Origin: Amia ocellicauda
Lineage: Eukaryota; Chordata; Actinopteri; Amiiformes; Amiidae
Direction: 5' to 3'
DNA: 64,000 bases
Assembly: GCF_036373705.1 (NCBI RefSeq)
Contig: NC_089856.1
Span: forward strand, 32,026,298 to 32,090,297
The position numbers and the translations under genes were made by a program. Within the stretch, counting starts at the first letter, position 1; every line of letters starts with the position of its first letter. Positions 24,901 through 36,100 of the stretch are shown here, piece by piece. A model generated the notes under the pieces. The model saw only the letters and a list, made by a program, of their open reading frames with translations. It was not told the origin of the DNA and did not search any database.

Positions 24901-27900
24901 AGTCTCAAGATACACAGCCTTCCCAGTGAAGAGTCTTTTTTTTCCCCACCAAAAGCAAAAAATAAACTAAAGGTCTATTAAACACTTACTAAATGTATGA
25001 AATCACAGAGTGTCGGCACTATGAATGATTGAAATTCTCCAGACCAGATGTTCTCAAACCATGGTCTGATGGTCTGCCTAGCTCCCTTTAGTTTATGCAG
25101 GTTACATCATTACAGACACAGAGCAACAGCAAAACCCTCAAAACTACAGAAGCAGGATGAATAAATTGCAGTGGTTATGAAAAACCGTCAGTTATTTATA
25201 TGGCTCTGTAATTAACCCTGTGTCTAAAACTACCAAAAGCAAATTATTGTAAGATGCGAGAAGAGGGGGATACTCACTGCCATGCAGAAATGAGGCAACT
25301 TGGATGTCCAGCAGATGATTACAGACACCAGTCCCAAAGCAAACCCTAGGATCTCAGTGTTATCCTATTAAAGTCAAATGCATGTGATCCCACACTATTG
25401 AGAGAACGGGTACAGGAATTGCAAAATACAGAAATATTCATTTATATAAGACATACAATGTACATTTATTTGGACTTTTAGTTCTAGATTTGGTGCTCTA
25501 TATAAAAAAGCTTATTTGAGTTCTGCCAATTAGTTAGGAGCTCCACTCCAAGCTTAAAATCTGAACAGAAGACATTTGTTCTCCTCAGTTTAGCCTGTTG
25601 TTGTGCATCTCTCTGTTCAATGCCGTTTTTCTAGACTGGTACATCAACCTATTTTTTTTTTTTATTTGCCTAACTTTTTATAAATCTTTAGAAATGCTGA
25701 AATCCTAGAAAAATAAAAACTTAATCATTGCTATCATTAGATTGCTAGTGCAGTTTCATTACTTGTTTGCTCTTTTTATAACAAATCTTGTACTGAACTG
25801 TTTCTGGATCACGTAATGAGGGAAATTTGAAGAGCACTTTGAGATGTTGATGACCACAAAAGAAACCTGTTAGAATTATAAATCCTTGAATGCTTTATTT
25901 GCTCACCATGGCCAAGCTGTGGAAACTCTTATTCTTTCTTAATGTTGTGATATTGCCGATAGTTGCTTCATAGTATTGTTGAAAAATATAAATATAAATA
26001 TAAAGACAATTCAATAGTAAAATACGATTCAATGACTGACCTGCAAAAATATGCCAAGCAGATTTCGTCCTACGTAAACCTTATCCTCATATTGCAGGTG
26101 GCGAGTCTGCCAGATGTAGTACCCTGCCCCCACTGCCAGAGGTCCAGACACAGCAAAAAAACTCTGCCTCCTCCTCTTCCTCATCTTATTCCTTCTGCCT
26201 GAATCAGCAAAGATATTATCGACACTAAGACAAATGCTGCATACCTGCCCACAACCAGTCACCACTCACTTGAAAACCAAAGATTAAAAAAATATAAACA
26301 CAACATGTAAAACATGGGAAGCTCATCTGTGGCTCATCGTCCTCACCACGGTCTGGACCTGACTGCAGCTCTGGTGGACATTCCTACAGTCAGCAGCCAA
26401 CTGCACGCTCCCTCAAAACCTGACACTTAAAATCCATAGATTAGGGCCTAATTTCCCTATACGAACTGTAACTCAGTAAAACCTTTGAAATTGTTGCATG
26501 TTGCATTTATTTTTCTTCAGTGTAGATTTACCTTTGCTTCACAACTCAGTCTCTTTCAACCCTACATGTAAAACAATTAAGAAACTTTTTTTGTGTGTAG
26601 AAACAACATGCATGCCTGGCTGTTAAAAGGAGGCTTGAATAGGACGATGAGAAGAGGCGTTTAATCACTGAGCAACTGTAAAACAACTTTTAAAAGAAAC
26701 ACTCCCTATAGGTGACGCTTTTCCCAGGACAAAGGTATGGACATACTTGGGAGTGCTGGCTGCTAAGTATTATGGGAGGGCAGGGCAATTTGAGTTATCT
26801 TAGTTTGATTTGGGGGAGGGGAAGCACAAAGGATGGAAAGATGGAGTAATCTTATTAACATTACAGGTTTCCCTCACCACAGTGCTCAGTACAGCTTTGT
26901 GCACACTGTATATTTAACCCTACATCCTGTGAGAGTTTTGCTTTTTACTTTCTCTAATAGGAAGTCAGGTAGATAAGCACTTGAGATCTTTTAAGAGGAA
27001 TACACTTTCTCGCGTACTAATGCCGATACACTCACCGGGCCACACAGTATTGCGTTTTCAAAATATGGCTTTGCCAGTTTACACTTACCAGATCTTCTTG
27101 TCTGCATGATCCATTGACAGACAGGGAAGATAATTAAAACAAAATGTGTAACATCCAGAGCAGCCATATAGGCTCCCATGTATATCTGGTGTTGAAATAA
27201 AGAGGGGGGAAAAATGGGTTAGGCTGATAAATTAAACTTTGCTGGAAATCATAGCCTTATGTTTTCCACGAGTTGCGGTGCCTCACCTGAATGGAGAGCT
27301 GGTTTGATAAGGATGCCCCAAGTGCACTGATGGTGTTTCCAAGGAAGCAGCAGAAGGCACAGAAGGCTGCTTTGCCAGAATCTCTGTCCTTCTTTCTGCA
27401 TCTCAAAAACACCAGCCTGGGCCAAAGGAACACTATTCAGTAAGATACAAACTTTTTAGCAAACTCAAATATTCTTCCCACTTTTACAACAGCTTATATT
27501 TAATCTCCTCAAATCCTGACATAACATTGAAACCTTACCTAAGGCCATTACTATATCTTAGTCCGATACACAGCAACTGTTAAACCTTGGTTTAGATTAG
27601 TATTATGTAAGAAGCTCTATAATCATAGTACAAACTGTACCTCATTCTAGAACATAGAAAAATAAAAATAAAAACAGAATTTAGTGTGAAAACTTCACTT
27701 TCCCAAATAATGCTACATGCCCTGCACTTCCATTATAAGACTGTGTTTTGTAACACATCTCAATGGCAATAATGAATAGCAAAGGTAGGGACTTGTATGG
27801 ATGTATGCATGTATTTATTTATTTATTATCATCAAGGTTTTCTTCGGGCAGTAGGGTAAAAATGGTTAAAAGTCCAATAAAGCTTGAATTAATTGTTATT

Positions 27901-28691
27901 ATTTTTATTTCTTGGCCCTTATCCAGGGCGACTTACAACATAAGTGCAAAAATACAGTAAGTACAAGGCATCAATCATTACAAATTCAACTAAAACATAG
28001 CATTTCAAAATACATTTTACAAATTCCAAATTACACAAGTATAGTAAGTGAGGTTAATGATTCAATTAATTAATTATTCAATATTGTATCAGAAAGAGAT
28101 GCAACCTCTCAGCCCTCCTAAATAGGACATCCACAACTATAGTAAGTAAATAATGCTCACAGGACCAATAATCCAGCTTTAAAATGGCTTTCCAAGCACA
28201 TTATTTCGTTGACGAAAACGTAGTTAAGTACATTTTACAGAAGCATACTGCAAGTAGGCATTAGATACAGGTAGAGATAAATAAATCATAAACAAACTGA
28301 AAACTAGGTTATATTATTATATAATAAAGATTGTAAAAAAAAAATACACAACGGCTATTGTTAATAACCTACCTTCGAACATTTTCAGGCTTAAAAGCTA
28401 ACAAGGTAATACATGACAAAGTGATGTTTTTTTGTTTTATTTTAATAAATATATTCGTACAGTACTAAAATAGGAATCAAACAAATGCATCAATTAGATG
28501 AAATGAAAAACTCCAGATGGATATATTAGTACTTACAGCAAATGTGCAATCAGCCATAGAAACGCCGATAACAAGCCGAGTCCGAATGAGACACAAACTT
28601 TCTCCTCATTGGCGAAGCAGGTGGAGAAATAGAAACTGTATCCGTCCGTTTCATTCCGTTGTATCGCCGCGAATTCTCTCACACGAATCAT
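17564..28691 (-). CDS. tmem44: TMEM44, multi-pass transmembrane protein 44 (10 coding exons)
   Basis: Coding exons in transcript order are 28691-28537, 27416-27287, 27185-27089, 26198-26041, 25364-25278, 24819-24649, 24379-24242, 23648-23544, 20435-20259 and 17788-17564. All junctions are GT-AG, phases agree, and the sum is 1443 nt (480 residues plus stop), close to the human length of about 475. Identity rests on remembered human TMEM44: exon 1 [14 protein letters not shown], exon 2 NQLSIQ, exon 4 MRKRRRQ, exon 5 NTEILG, exon 6 [10 protein letters not shown], and SSELE joined to WDFED across the last intron. About seven hydrophobic segments fill residues 30-310; the tail is hydrophilic with an acidic end. 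The ATG at 28691 has A at -3 and opens the frame; an out-of-frame ATG lies seven bases upstream. Molecular function is not established. The seventh to eighth coding-exon layout gives a PQ-loop-like pattern (see findings). Intron 8 (20436-23543) hosts two DNA transposons, one ending 27 bp from exon 8. Confidence -1.
19943..19956 (-). promoter_or_regulatory. CTCF-like motif
   Basis: Read on the minus strand GCCAGTAGGTGGCG matches the CTCF core (CCASYAGRKGGCR). It lies in the last TMEM44 intron. Motif match only. Confidence -1.
20675..21895 (-). mobile_element. Tc1/mariner DNA transposon, DD36E (Incomer-like), copy 2
   Basis: Complete 1221-bp element in TMEM44 intron 8, with perfect outermost terminal repeats (CACTCACC at the left, GGTGAGTG at the right) and TA on both sides inside a (TA)n tract. 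Only 32 bp of TA repeat separate its right end from a second, unrelated Tc1 element at 21928. Transposase orientation is the same as the TMEM44 transcript. Confidence -1.
20707..21747 (-). CDS. Tc1/mariner transposase, 346 aa, intact frame (copy 2)
   Basis: Uninterrupted frame about 98% identical to the other two copies. The D155, D246, E283 triad with 36-residue spacing is present and SPDLNPIE is intact. Private changes are S5, P204 (WHPLG), Y239 (SYDG) and V339. Nothing in the reading frame rules out activity; expression and mobility cannot be judged from sequence. It lies in an intron and is unrelated to TMEM44 coding. Confidence -1.
   Translation of the reverse strand: MGKKSDLSNFERGMVVGARRAGLSISQSAQLLGFSRTTISRVYKEWCEKGKTSSMRQSCGRKCLVDARGQRRMGRLIQADRRATLTEITTRYNRGMQQSICEATTRTTLRRMGYNSRRPHRVPLISTTNRKKRLQFAQAHQNWTVEDWKNVAWSDESRFLLRHSDGRVRIWRKQNENMDPSCLVTTVQAGGGGVMVWGMFSWHPLGPLVPIGHRLNATAYLSIVSDHVHPFMTTMYPSYDGYFQQDNAPCHKGRIISNWFLEHDNEFTVLNWPPQSPDLNPIEHLWDVVERELRALDVHPTNLHQLQDAILSIWANISKECFQHLVESMPRRIKAVLKVKGGQTQY
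21896..21927. repeat. (TA)n microsatellite between two transposons
   Basis: 32 bp of TA separating two unrelated Tc1/mariner elements. Confidence -1.
22157..22255. repeat. Large palindrome upstream of Tc1 transposase
   Basis: The stretch around CAGGTGTCTTTTATACAGGT is followed, after a central AT-rich turn, by its near-perfect inverse (ACCTGTATAAAAGACACCTG). The arms are about 45 bp each and would form a long hairpin just before the transposase start. Confidence -1.
22294..23307 (+). pseudogene. Tc1-like transposase pseudogene (nonsense plus frameshift)
   Basis: The frame begins [20 protein letters not shown] with a paired-like helix-turn-helix domain. It stops at a TGA near 22625, where family members read GGA (glycine) after LRRE. 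It resumes at [14 protein letters not shown] (first catalytic D) and shifts by one base near 22864, in the GGGNIML..G stretch. It then runs from [10 protein letters not shown] through FQPDNDPKH and [11 protein letters not shown] to [14 protein letters not shown] to NPIE gives the classical DD34E spacing. Two independent lesions make this copy non-coding. Confidence -1.
27880..27970. repeat. Dispersed fish repeat fragment
   Basis: CTTATCCAGGGCGACTTACA and flanks match a short motif I recall as very widespread in fish interspersed repeats. It lies in TMEM44 intron 1. The class is not determined. Confidence -1.
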
Positions 28692-28900
28692 TGTTCATTG
28701 CACTGACAAATGTTACACTGTATTACTTTAAAATATGATATTTTGACAATGCCCAATGTACCCGTACCAGCTCCGCTCCATGACGAGGGAAAGCAGGCAG
28801 GCGCGACAGTTGGAGGGAAACACGAGAGGGCCGAGCGCTGCCTCTCAGGGAAACAATGTCGGCGAGAAACGTCCGGATACAGCATGATTTCTTACAAACC
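28590..28900 (-). promoter_or_regulatory. tmem44: CpG-rich TMEM44 first exon and promoter region
   Basis: CpG-dense, GC-richer patch covering coding exon 1 and about 200 bp upstream (CAGGCGCGACAG, GGGCCGAGCGCTG), in contrast with AT-rich neighbours. Consistent with a CpG-type promoter; the start site is not visible. Confidence -1.
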
Positions 28901-29065
28901 TCCTGAACTTTACAAAAACGTTATGGAGTAGCCATGCAAAGTAAAAACCATTAACTTCAAATGTTACCATATTGGTAAGTACAGATATGTATAATTTGAT
29001 TTTTCCAGTCGCCGTCTCCGGCTACGTATACCTGTAGTGAAAGGATCTTTGTTCGTGTTCCCGAA

Positions 29066-29145
29066 GTTCTGCGCAGATCTGCAGAATCCCGCCGATCCCA
29101 TTGGTGGACCAGCGCAGATCTGCGTGAATCTGCGCTACACGATCC
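29066..29145. repeat. GC-rich inverted repeat (palindromic element), copy 2
   Basis: GCGCAGATCTGC at 29071-29082 and GCGCAGATCTGCG at 29112-29124 flank GCCGATCCCATTGGTGGACC. The 40-bp core resembles 8574-8613 closely. It lies about 380 bp upstream of the TMEM44 start codon, so it could double as promoter sequence (it includes CCAAT on the minus strand). Confidence -1.
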
Positions 29146-29997
29146 TTCTCAGAGCAAAGACCAGTTAATTCCCAGCTGGATCACATTCTTCTACTCCAAC
29201 TAAAGCCCTGGATGTAGGCTTACAAAATACAACTTTCCTAACGTCCTCTCTCTATATTCATTGGATAATAATGATAATAATTATTATTCATACGAAGCAT
29301 AATAAGAATGGATTGTAGCGTGTTTGTATAGACCTGTTGTACAACACAATGTATATGGCATTCCTTCTACAGCTTAACTAATCATGATCTTGAAATAGCT
29401 TTTAGATAGATTTTTTTAAATAGATTTTTTTCAGTCATATGTCTTTTAAAAGAAAATATAGACAAATTGTCACATAGGACACATCTGGAAATCAATTGCA
29501 TATGAGATCTAACTTTAGTATAAATGTAATGTAAAGGTCAGTCAAATCAAAGTGTTGCTGTTAGCAAACATGGTATGTGCCAAAGCTTGTATTGTATAAG
29601 GAGCCATATATTTAATAGAATGGATACATTTGAGATTAGCATTCTGTGGTGCTTTCTTAGTAGAGAAAGGATAGCATTTTATTTGTTCATACAATACTGC
29701 ATTACGCTTACCGCATCACTGGAGTCAAGACTAAGAGGGCATTCATAGCTTCCAACATCCCTGGGAATTCAATAAGGATCAAGTTGCAGATAACAGTCCC
29801 ATTATTGTTAGGATATAAGCAGCATGGGTCTTCAGTGCATTGCTGTAGAGACTTCATTAGATAAACTACTTCAGAACGAAGAACATAGGGACTGATTTTC
29901 TAACATTTAATTAATACTCTTCAATCATGGGTCTGGGTAGAGCAAAGATCACAGTACTAAAATGTTATAATACATTCCTTTGAAATAAGCATTAACC

Positions 29998-31075
29998 TTT
30001 ATTTACATAAGAACATGGTTTACAAACGAGAGGAGGCCATTCGACCCATCATGCTCATTTGGTGTCCATTTGTATCTAAGAGATCCAAGGATCCTATCCA
30101 GTCTGTTTTTAAATGTTCCCAAATTTTGAGCTTCAACCACATCGCTGGGGAGTTTATTCAGATTGTGACGACTCTCTGTGTGAAGAAGTGTCTCCTGTTT
30201 CCCGTCTTGAATGCCTTGATGCCCAATTTCCATTTGTGTCCCCAGGTCCGTGTGTCCATGCTGATCTGGAAAAGCTCCTCTGGTTTGATGTGGTCGATGC
30301 CTTTCATGATTTTGAAGACTTGAATCAAGTCCCCACATAGTTCTAGGGTGAAAAGGTTCAGTTCCCTCAGTCTCTCAGTAGGACATTCCCTTCAGACCTG
30401 GAATAAGTCTGGTTGCTCTCCTCTGAACTTCCTATAGAGCAGCGATATCTTTCTTGAAGTGTGGAGCCCAGAACTGTACACAGTATCCAGATGAGCTCTA
30501 ACTAGTGCATTTTCTGAACATTACTGACCTTGTTTTAAATTCTACACTTTTGACAATATACCATAACATTATGTTTGCCTTTTTTATTGCTTCCCCACAT
30601 TGTTTGGTTGGAGAAAGATCTAGGAGTCTACGTGGACTTTCTCATGCGTTACTTCTTCCAGTTCTATTCCTCCCATAGTGTAATTATAGTGGACATTTTT
30701 GTTACCTGCATGTATTACCTTGCACTTGTCCACATTGAATTTCATCTGCCAGGTGTCGGCCCACAACTCAATATTATCTAAGTCCCTTTGAATAGCCTGT
30801 GCTGCTGAGATTGTATCTGCTGAGCCACCTACTTTAGTATCATCTGCCAATTTGACAAGTTTGCTAACTCTCCCAGAGTCCAGATCATTAATATAGATTA
30901 GAAAAAGCAAAGGCCCTAATACTGATCCCTGTGGAACTCCACTAACAACCTCACTCCAGTTAGAAGCAACTCATATAATCGACACCCTCTGTTTCCTATA
31001 CATCAGCCAGTTCATAATTCATCTACTTACATTACCCTGAATGCCTACAGCTTCCAATTTTAGGATCATTTAATT
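29998..31075 (-). mobile_element. CR1-like LINE, 5'-truncated, decayed reverse transcriptase
   Basis: Minus-strand reading gives reverse-transcriptase motifs GVPQGSVLGPLLFLIYINDL and LADDTKVGGSAD (the catalytic ADD box), then AIQRDLDNIELWADTW and MKFNVDKCKVIHAG. Toward the 3' end it shows RHNLNKLPSDVVEAQNL and TFKNRLDRIL. The element ends beside ATGTTCTTATGT, resembling the short tail repeats of CR1-type LINEs. Stops and frameshifts break it; the 5' part is missing, as usual for truncated retrotransposition. Confidence -1.
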
Positions 31076-31412
31076 TCTTTGTTGCATTTAGCGATGCATT
31101 GCTAATAAAATTGCAGTGCTGGTCAATACCTTACATTTTCTTTTTTGAAGTGTTATATAGTGTATTTACAATAGCTTGTCTCACTATTCTTCATTGGAGT
31201 CTTACCTTTCATGTCTAGCTTTCAATTTAACCACTTCCTGAAATATAAAATAAAGAGATAGGACCCTGTATTCAGTTTTGCTTTGCTCTGTTTTCAGTGT
31301 CTGTACACTTCTGAGCTTCAGCACGAACAAAGAAAATACAAGCCTACAGCTCCAGCAGATAGTAGGTCAAGGGAACGTTTCTATGGACAACACTGTAACA
31401 TCTGTGTTTGTG

Positions 31413-31416
<4 letters not shown>

Positions 31417-31497
<81 letters not shown>

Positions 31498-31556
31498 TCC
31501 CTCAAAAGAAAAACTGGGTCAGCTCAATCAAGTTGAATAGTGCTTCAGCAATTACG

Positions 31557-31594
<38 letters not shown>

Positions 31595-31607
31595 TATATA
31601 TATTTTT
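31417..31607. repeat. Two long (TA)n microsatellites
   Basis: TA runs at about 31417-31494 and 31558-31602 with a short non-repeat spacer. They create a spurious tyrosine-isoleucine reading frame. Confidence -1.
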
Positions 31608-32190
31608 TTTTTACTTCAAGGACGTGTACAGAGAAAGGACATTTGTAAACTCAGTCCCATTGGCATCGACTCTCAAGAACCCTATTTCCAGCCTTGCAGA
31701 GCTATTCTAATGCTTATACTCCTTCAAGTATCTGCCTTTATTGTAAATGAGAAGAATACATACTCCACAGTTCTACCTCAATAACATTATCTGACATATA
31801 TCATAAAAATATGTCAGCCTTTCAGAGCAGAAAATGATTGGTTGTAGAAGATATATATTTTGTGGGGTAAAATTCATGTCGCAGAACCCTTGATAAACCA
31901 ATCTGTACTGTATATTGTGTTAAAGTTGTGTTGAAAAACATCTCCACTAGAGGTCACTGGTAGCCCAGTTACAATAAAGTAAGATTTAAGTTATTTATAA
32001 ATACACCATCAATTTAATTATCCTTAAACTAAATTATAATTATTCAAGCCTATTAAACCCAATAAGAAACAGAGTAAGATAGATTGAGACCCTGGATATA
32101 TAGATGATTAGATACTGTAAAACAATGCAACTAAATAATGGAGAATTGCATCTTTAGAACTTATTTTAATTGATTTAGAATTTCAGCAAA

Positions 32191-32215
32191 AGAAAAAAAA
32201 AAAAAAAAAAAAAAA
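32191..32215. repeat. Poly(A) run
   Basis: About 25 A residues between TMEM44 and LSG1; no retroelement body was recognised next to it. Confidence -1.
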
Positions 32216-33120
32216 GACCTTTCCCTACTAATGTATAAGTTAACAGTACATACAAATGAAGTTAGTTTGGGCTTTAAAGTTCATTCATTCATTCATTCAT
32301 TTGCTAATGGGAAACTTCAGCTGGCCGGCCCCTGGTGTGCGGAGTGCTGACCACTGCAATCACAGAGCCAGGAGTCCGGGGCCCTGCCTGTCTGGACCCG
32401 CAGCCTCATGCAGGACATCCTCAGGGCTGCATCTTAGAGGCACGCTTTCCTGAACTCCCACCTCATCTTGATAAGCTCCTTCACAGAGGCTTAATCTATT
32501 TCCATATGCGCACCACCTTTCCTTATAAAAACAGTATTAGACCTCTGAGCCGCCAATTTAATCTCATAATTGTGATTTATTGGCCTCCACAGGACTGCAC
32601 TGTGGTCGTCTCGAAGGCGTGGGACACGTGTGCCAAGATTTCAACTGTTACCGTCCTTTGAAAGTGACAGCATCTTAGAAATCTTTCCAAAACCATTTTG
32701 TCAACTATACATTTTCACATATTTATATATGTATTTAAACATATAAATATATTTTTTAAAAACATACGTAAGTATAAGATTCTCTGAAATATTTTCTTAT
32801 AGATGGGCTTGTTTTTTTTCAGTTATAAAGAGTAAATGGTCTTTGATGTAAGCCATATTGATAAACAATAAAATAAAAATTAGAAAACTAATACCCTAAG
32901 GTACATTTTTTTTATAACAACGGTATGGATTAACACTATTTTGTATAGGTAGCCAGTTAACCTTCAATAGCTTAACAAATCTTAATATAAAATGCTTCAA
33001 ATTGAATTGAAGTGTTCCTGATTTTAAATTCCCAATGAAAGATATTGCTTTTAGAGATCTTTAAGTTTAACTGTCTAGCCAGCAACAGTTAAGTAGCCCA
33101 GCACCAGGTACAGTTCAAAG

Positions 33121-36100
33121 TTAGGCATCCAGGTGTTTGGTGAGCCTGCGAACCTTTTCTTTCTTGTTTCTGTTGCCGTGTTTCTTCCAGGGTTTCCCTA
33201 CGGTCTCTTCTGCTGTTGCTGTGGTTCCCGGTGCAGGTGGGAGGCTGCCTAATTTGTAACCCATTACAGACTGAACTCCTTTGGTCAGTGCACGCACATT
33301 CTCCTGCAACAGATCACAAACATATCACTCAACCTCAGGATATGGTTTAGACAATGAGCCAATCATCAAGTCCAATACTACTGGGTACCCCCCAATTTAA
33401 AACTGGAAAAACGGAAGACTTCAAAAATTATGCTCTCTAAAAAGAACAAAGCTTCTTCCACACACAAATAACAGCATGATGCGAGAAGAGAAAGTTCTCA
33501 CCTGGTGGAAGAAATTTTTATCCACCACGTTCTCAATCCTCCTGATTTTCTGCCTGTTTCCTGTCCTTGATGAGCCCTGACCCTTATCTGCTTCCTGCTT
33601 TTCAAAGCTTTTGTGTTGAGGCTGAAAGTCCCTGGCATTTATGTGGGGAGGAGGATGGCAGTACAAAAGCTTTCCCTGAAAAAAACAATGAAAAAGTCCC
33701 ATCTCTATTTTTATCATGTAGAATTAACACCACTTAATGGCCAAAAAAACACTTCAGTCTCAGCATGCACAACCACCTCATGAATACAACTTTCTAATTG
33801 TTCAAAACACTGATGGTGTGCACCCTCATATGTTAAAAGAAGGCAACTTACACTGACGTAATCCTTAAGAATGTAGCGCGCTGATCTTGGCTGATCCGGC
33901 TGTCCGTGGGCTGTCATAAATCCTCTCATATCTGAAAGGGAGTCAATTGTTAGTAGACTGCAGGACAATTACCAGGTTTACTTAAACAAAAAACTCGCAT
34001 CACACAGATACTGTTAATGAAGTTAATTGTGAAATATCCCCTTTCAAGTTATCCCTTCTTTTACTTAAGCTTTAAATGGTTTGATTCACTGCAAGAAAAT
34101 ATGAAACAAAAGTGACACTTGAGCTAACAGCTTTGATAAAGCAGTGAGTTTGACATGTTGAGCCTAATGTATCATTAAGTTAGCAAGTTGAATTCTTACA
34201 GCCGTAAGCCGCGAGCAGCTCCTCAGCCGTGGGCGGCCGGTCGGGGTCCTCATCCTCACGAGGCCGGATGATGTTGATCCCGTAGGTGGCTTCAAGTACA
34301 TGGCGGGGAATATGCTGACACACTTAGCACAGTTAAAGTCTTGTAACAAACATTACCCAAGTTAAAACTCTCTCTAAACCACAGAAAACATATGATGCTG
34401 CAGCTACAAACTAAATAATCCCCGTTTTGAATAATTTATTCTTGCCTGGTTCCCATATTTGATAAGTACATTTTTAATACACTAATTTAGGACCTGAAAT
34501 GTGGATATAGCATCAAAAGAAAAAATCACTACAGTAAAGGTGAGTGCTGGGGTGTGGAAGAACAATCATCTTCAATCAGGTTGGAACGTTAGTTGCAATG
34601 CCTTTAATACACGCAGCGTGGAGAGGAACAGTGAATCAAGAAGATCCCAAAGTCGCTCTGCCTTCATTTTAACAGTCAGAGCTTTTATACACAGAAATCA
34701 AAGATCTGGTTATAATCAGAAAGTCATTACTATGTTATCTTAAAAGTTAGCTAAGCAGAATATATATCATTATAGGAGTTCACAGATCAACACATGGATT
34801 AGGGAGCAGGCACTTAAATCATAATGTTTGACATTGCCTCCAAGATTCTCATCGTAAATAAACCGAAATCAAGCTTCCTTCTGGCCTGACCTTCTAGCTT
34901 GACCTTATCTTTCTTAAGTATACAACAGAGAAAAACAGGTATTAGAAAAGAATTTCTAACTTTCCTTCCACAGGGGGTATTTGTAGTCTCCAGCACAGTC
35001 AATATTACCAGTTTCACATGAAAGGATATTAGAGATATAGATGGCACATGATCTCTCATTTGGTCAATAGGCAGGATCCCAGAGCAGATCATCTCTGCTT
35101 TGGTGGACACAAAAGAGGGCATGACCAGACCAGGACAGTCACACAGACACAAGCCGGGCTCCACAAACAGAGTCTGAAACACAACACCAGGATGTGAACA
35201 ACAAAATTAATTACAAACACATAACCTATAGTTAACAATATATTTTTCAGAAGCCTGTTATTAGCGCTAGTCTTTATGGACAAACATTTAATTTCCATCA
35301 ATTAAAAAATATTAATTGGCTTATTGGATGCCAGTACTGTAAACATCACTTTTTTTTTTTTTTATCAGACACAACTGGATTACCTGGAAATGCTTTGTAT
35401 GTCCAGGAGTTGCTGAAACTGAAACTTTCTTATTTCGTAGAATAGTGTTGATTGTTGAACTCTTCCCAACATTAGGATATCCCACCTATTCATAGTGATA
35501 AACAAAAGAATTGAGATCAGGGTAAGAGTGCAAAGAACTGAGCATGCGGCTGATTTCACAGACCCAGAGTCATTTCATACTATTTATTGTGAATAGAGGG
35601 GAGAAAGAAGAAATATCAGGAGAACTATATATATTTAAAAAAAGTATGTTGTAGTAGTAGAAGTAATAAAAAAAAATAAAAAAAACATGCAAAAAATTGA
35701 TTGCTCTTTCTGTGTTTTTGCTCACCAAGCCCACGGTGATCTGCCCCTCTTTGATGCAGGTCCCTGTGTGTGCCAATTTGAAGATCTCCAGCAGTTCATC
35801 TTTGGACAGCAGGCGGCTGGAGTTGTGGATGGCCTTTCTGCAGGAGGACGCGGCCGCCCCGTCCTGCTCGGAGTCGTCTGAGTCTTCAGAGCAGGTCTGC
35901 CAGGCTCCCTCCTCCACACAGTCTTCAAACCTATCCTCCCCCTCCTCGACCTCCACTTCATTACTAATCATTTCTTCCTCCATCCAGTCTCCCTCGCCAT
36001 CACTGTGCTCCTCCTCAACAGCAGCAGGCTCCTCTCCCTGTGCGAATTAGCATTACATTTGAAATATTTGAGCCCTCTCTTCCACATATATATAAAATAT

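Larger units (their letters stand above)
28901..33120. other. TMEM44-LSG1 intergenic interval
   Basis: Holds the palindromic element, the CR1-like LINE fragment, TA microsatellites, a CATT repeat (32281-32301) and a GC-richer patch at 32320-32460 without a recognised product. No gene seen. Confidence -1.

Noticed and set aside
31278..31784. 168-codon plus-strand frame with tyrosine-isoleucine runs
   Set aside because: It is produced by two (TA)n microsatellites; no domain or splice context.
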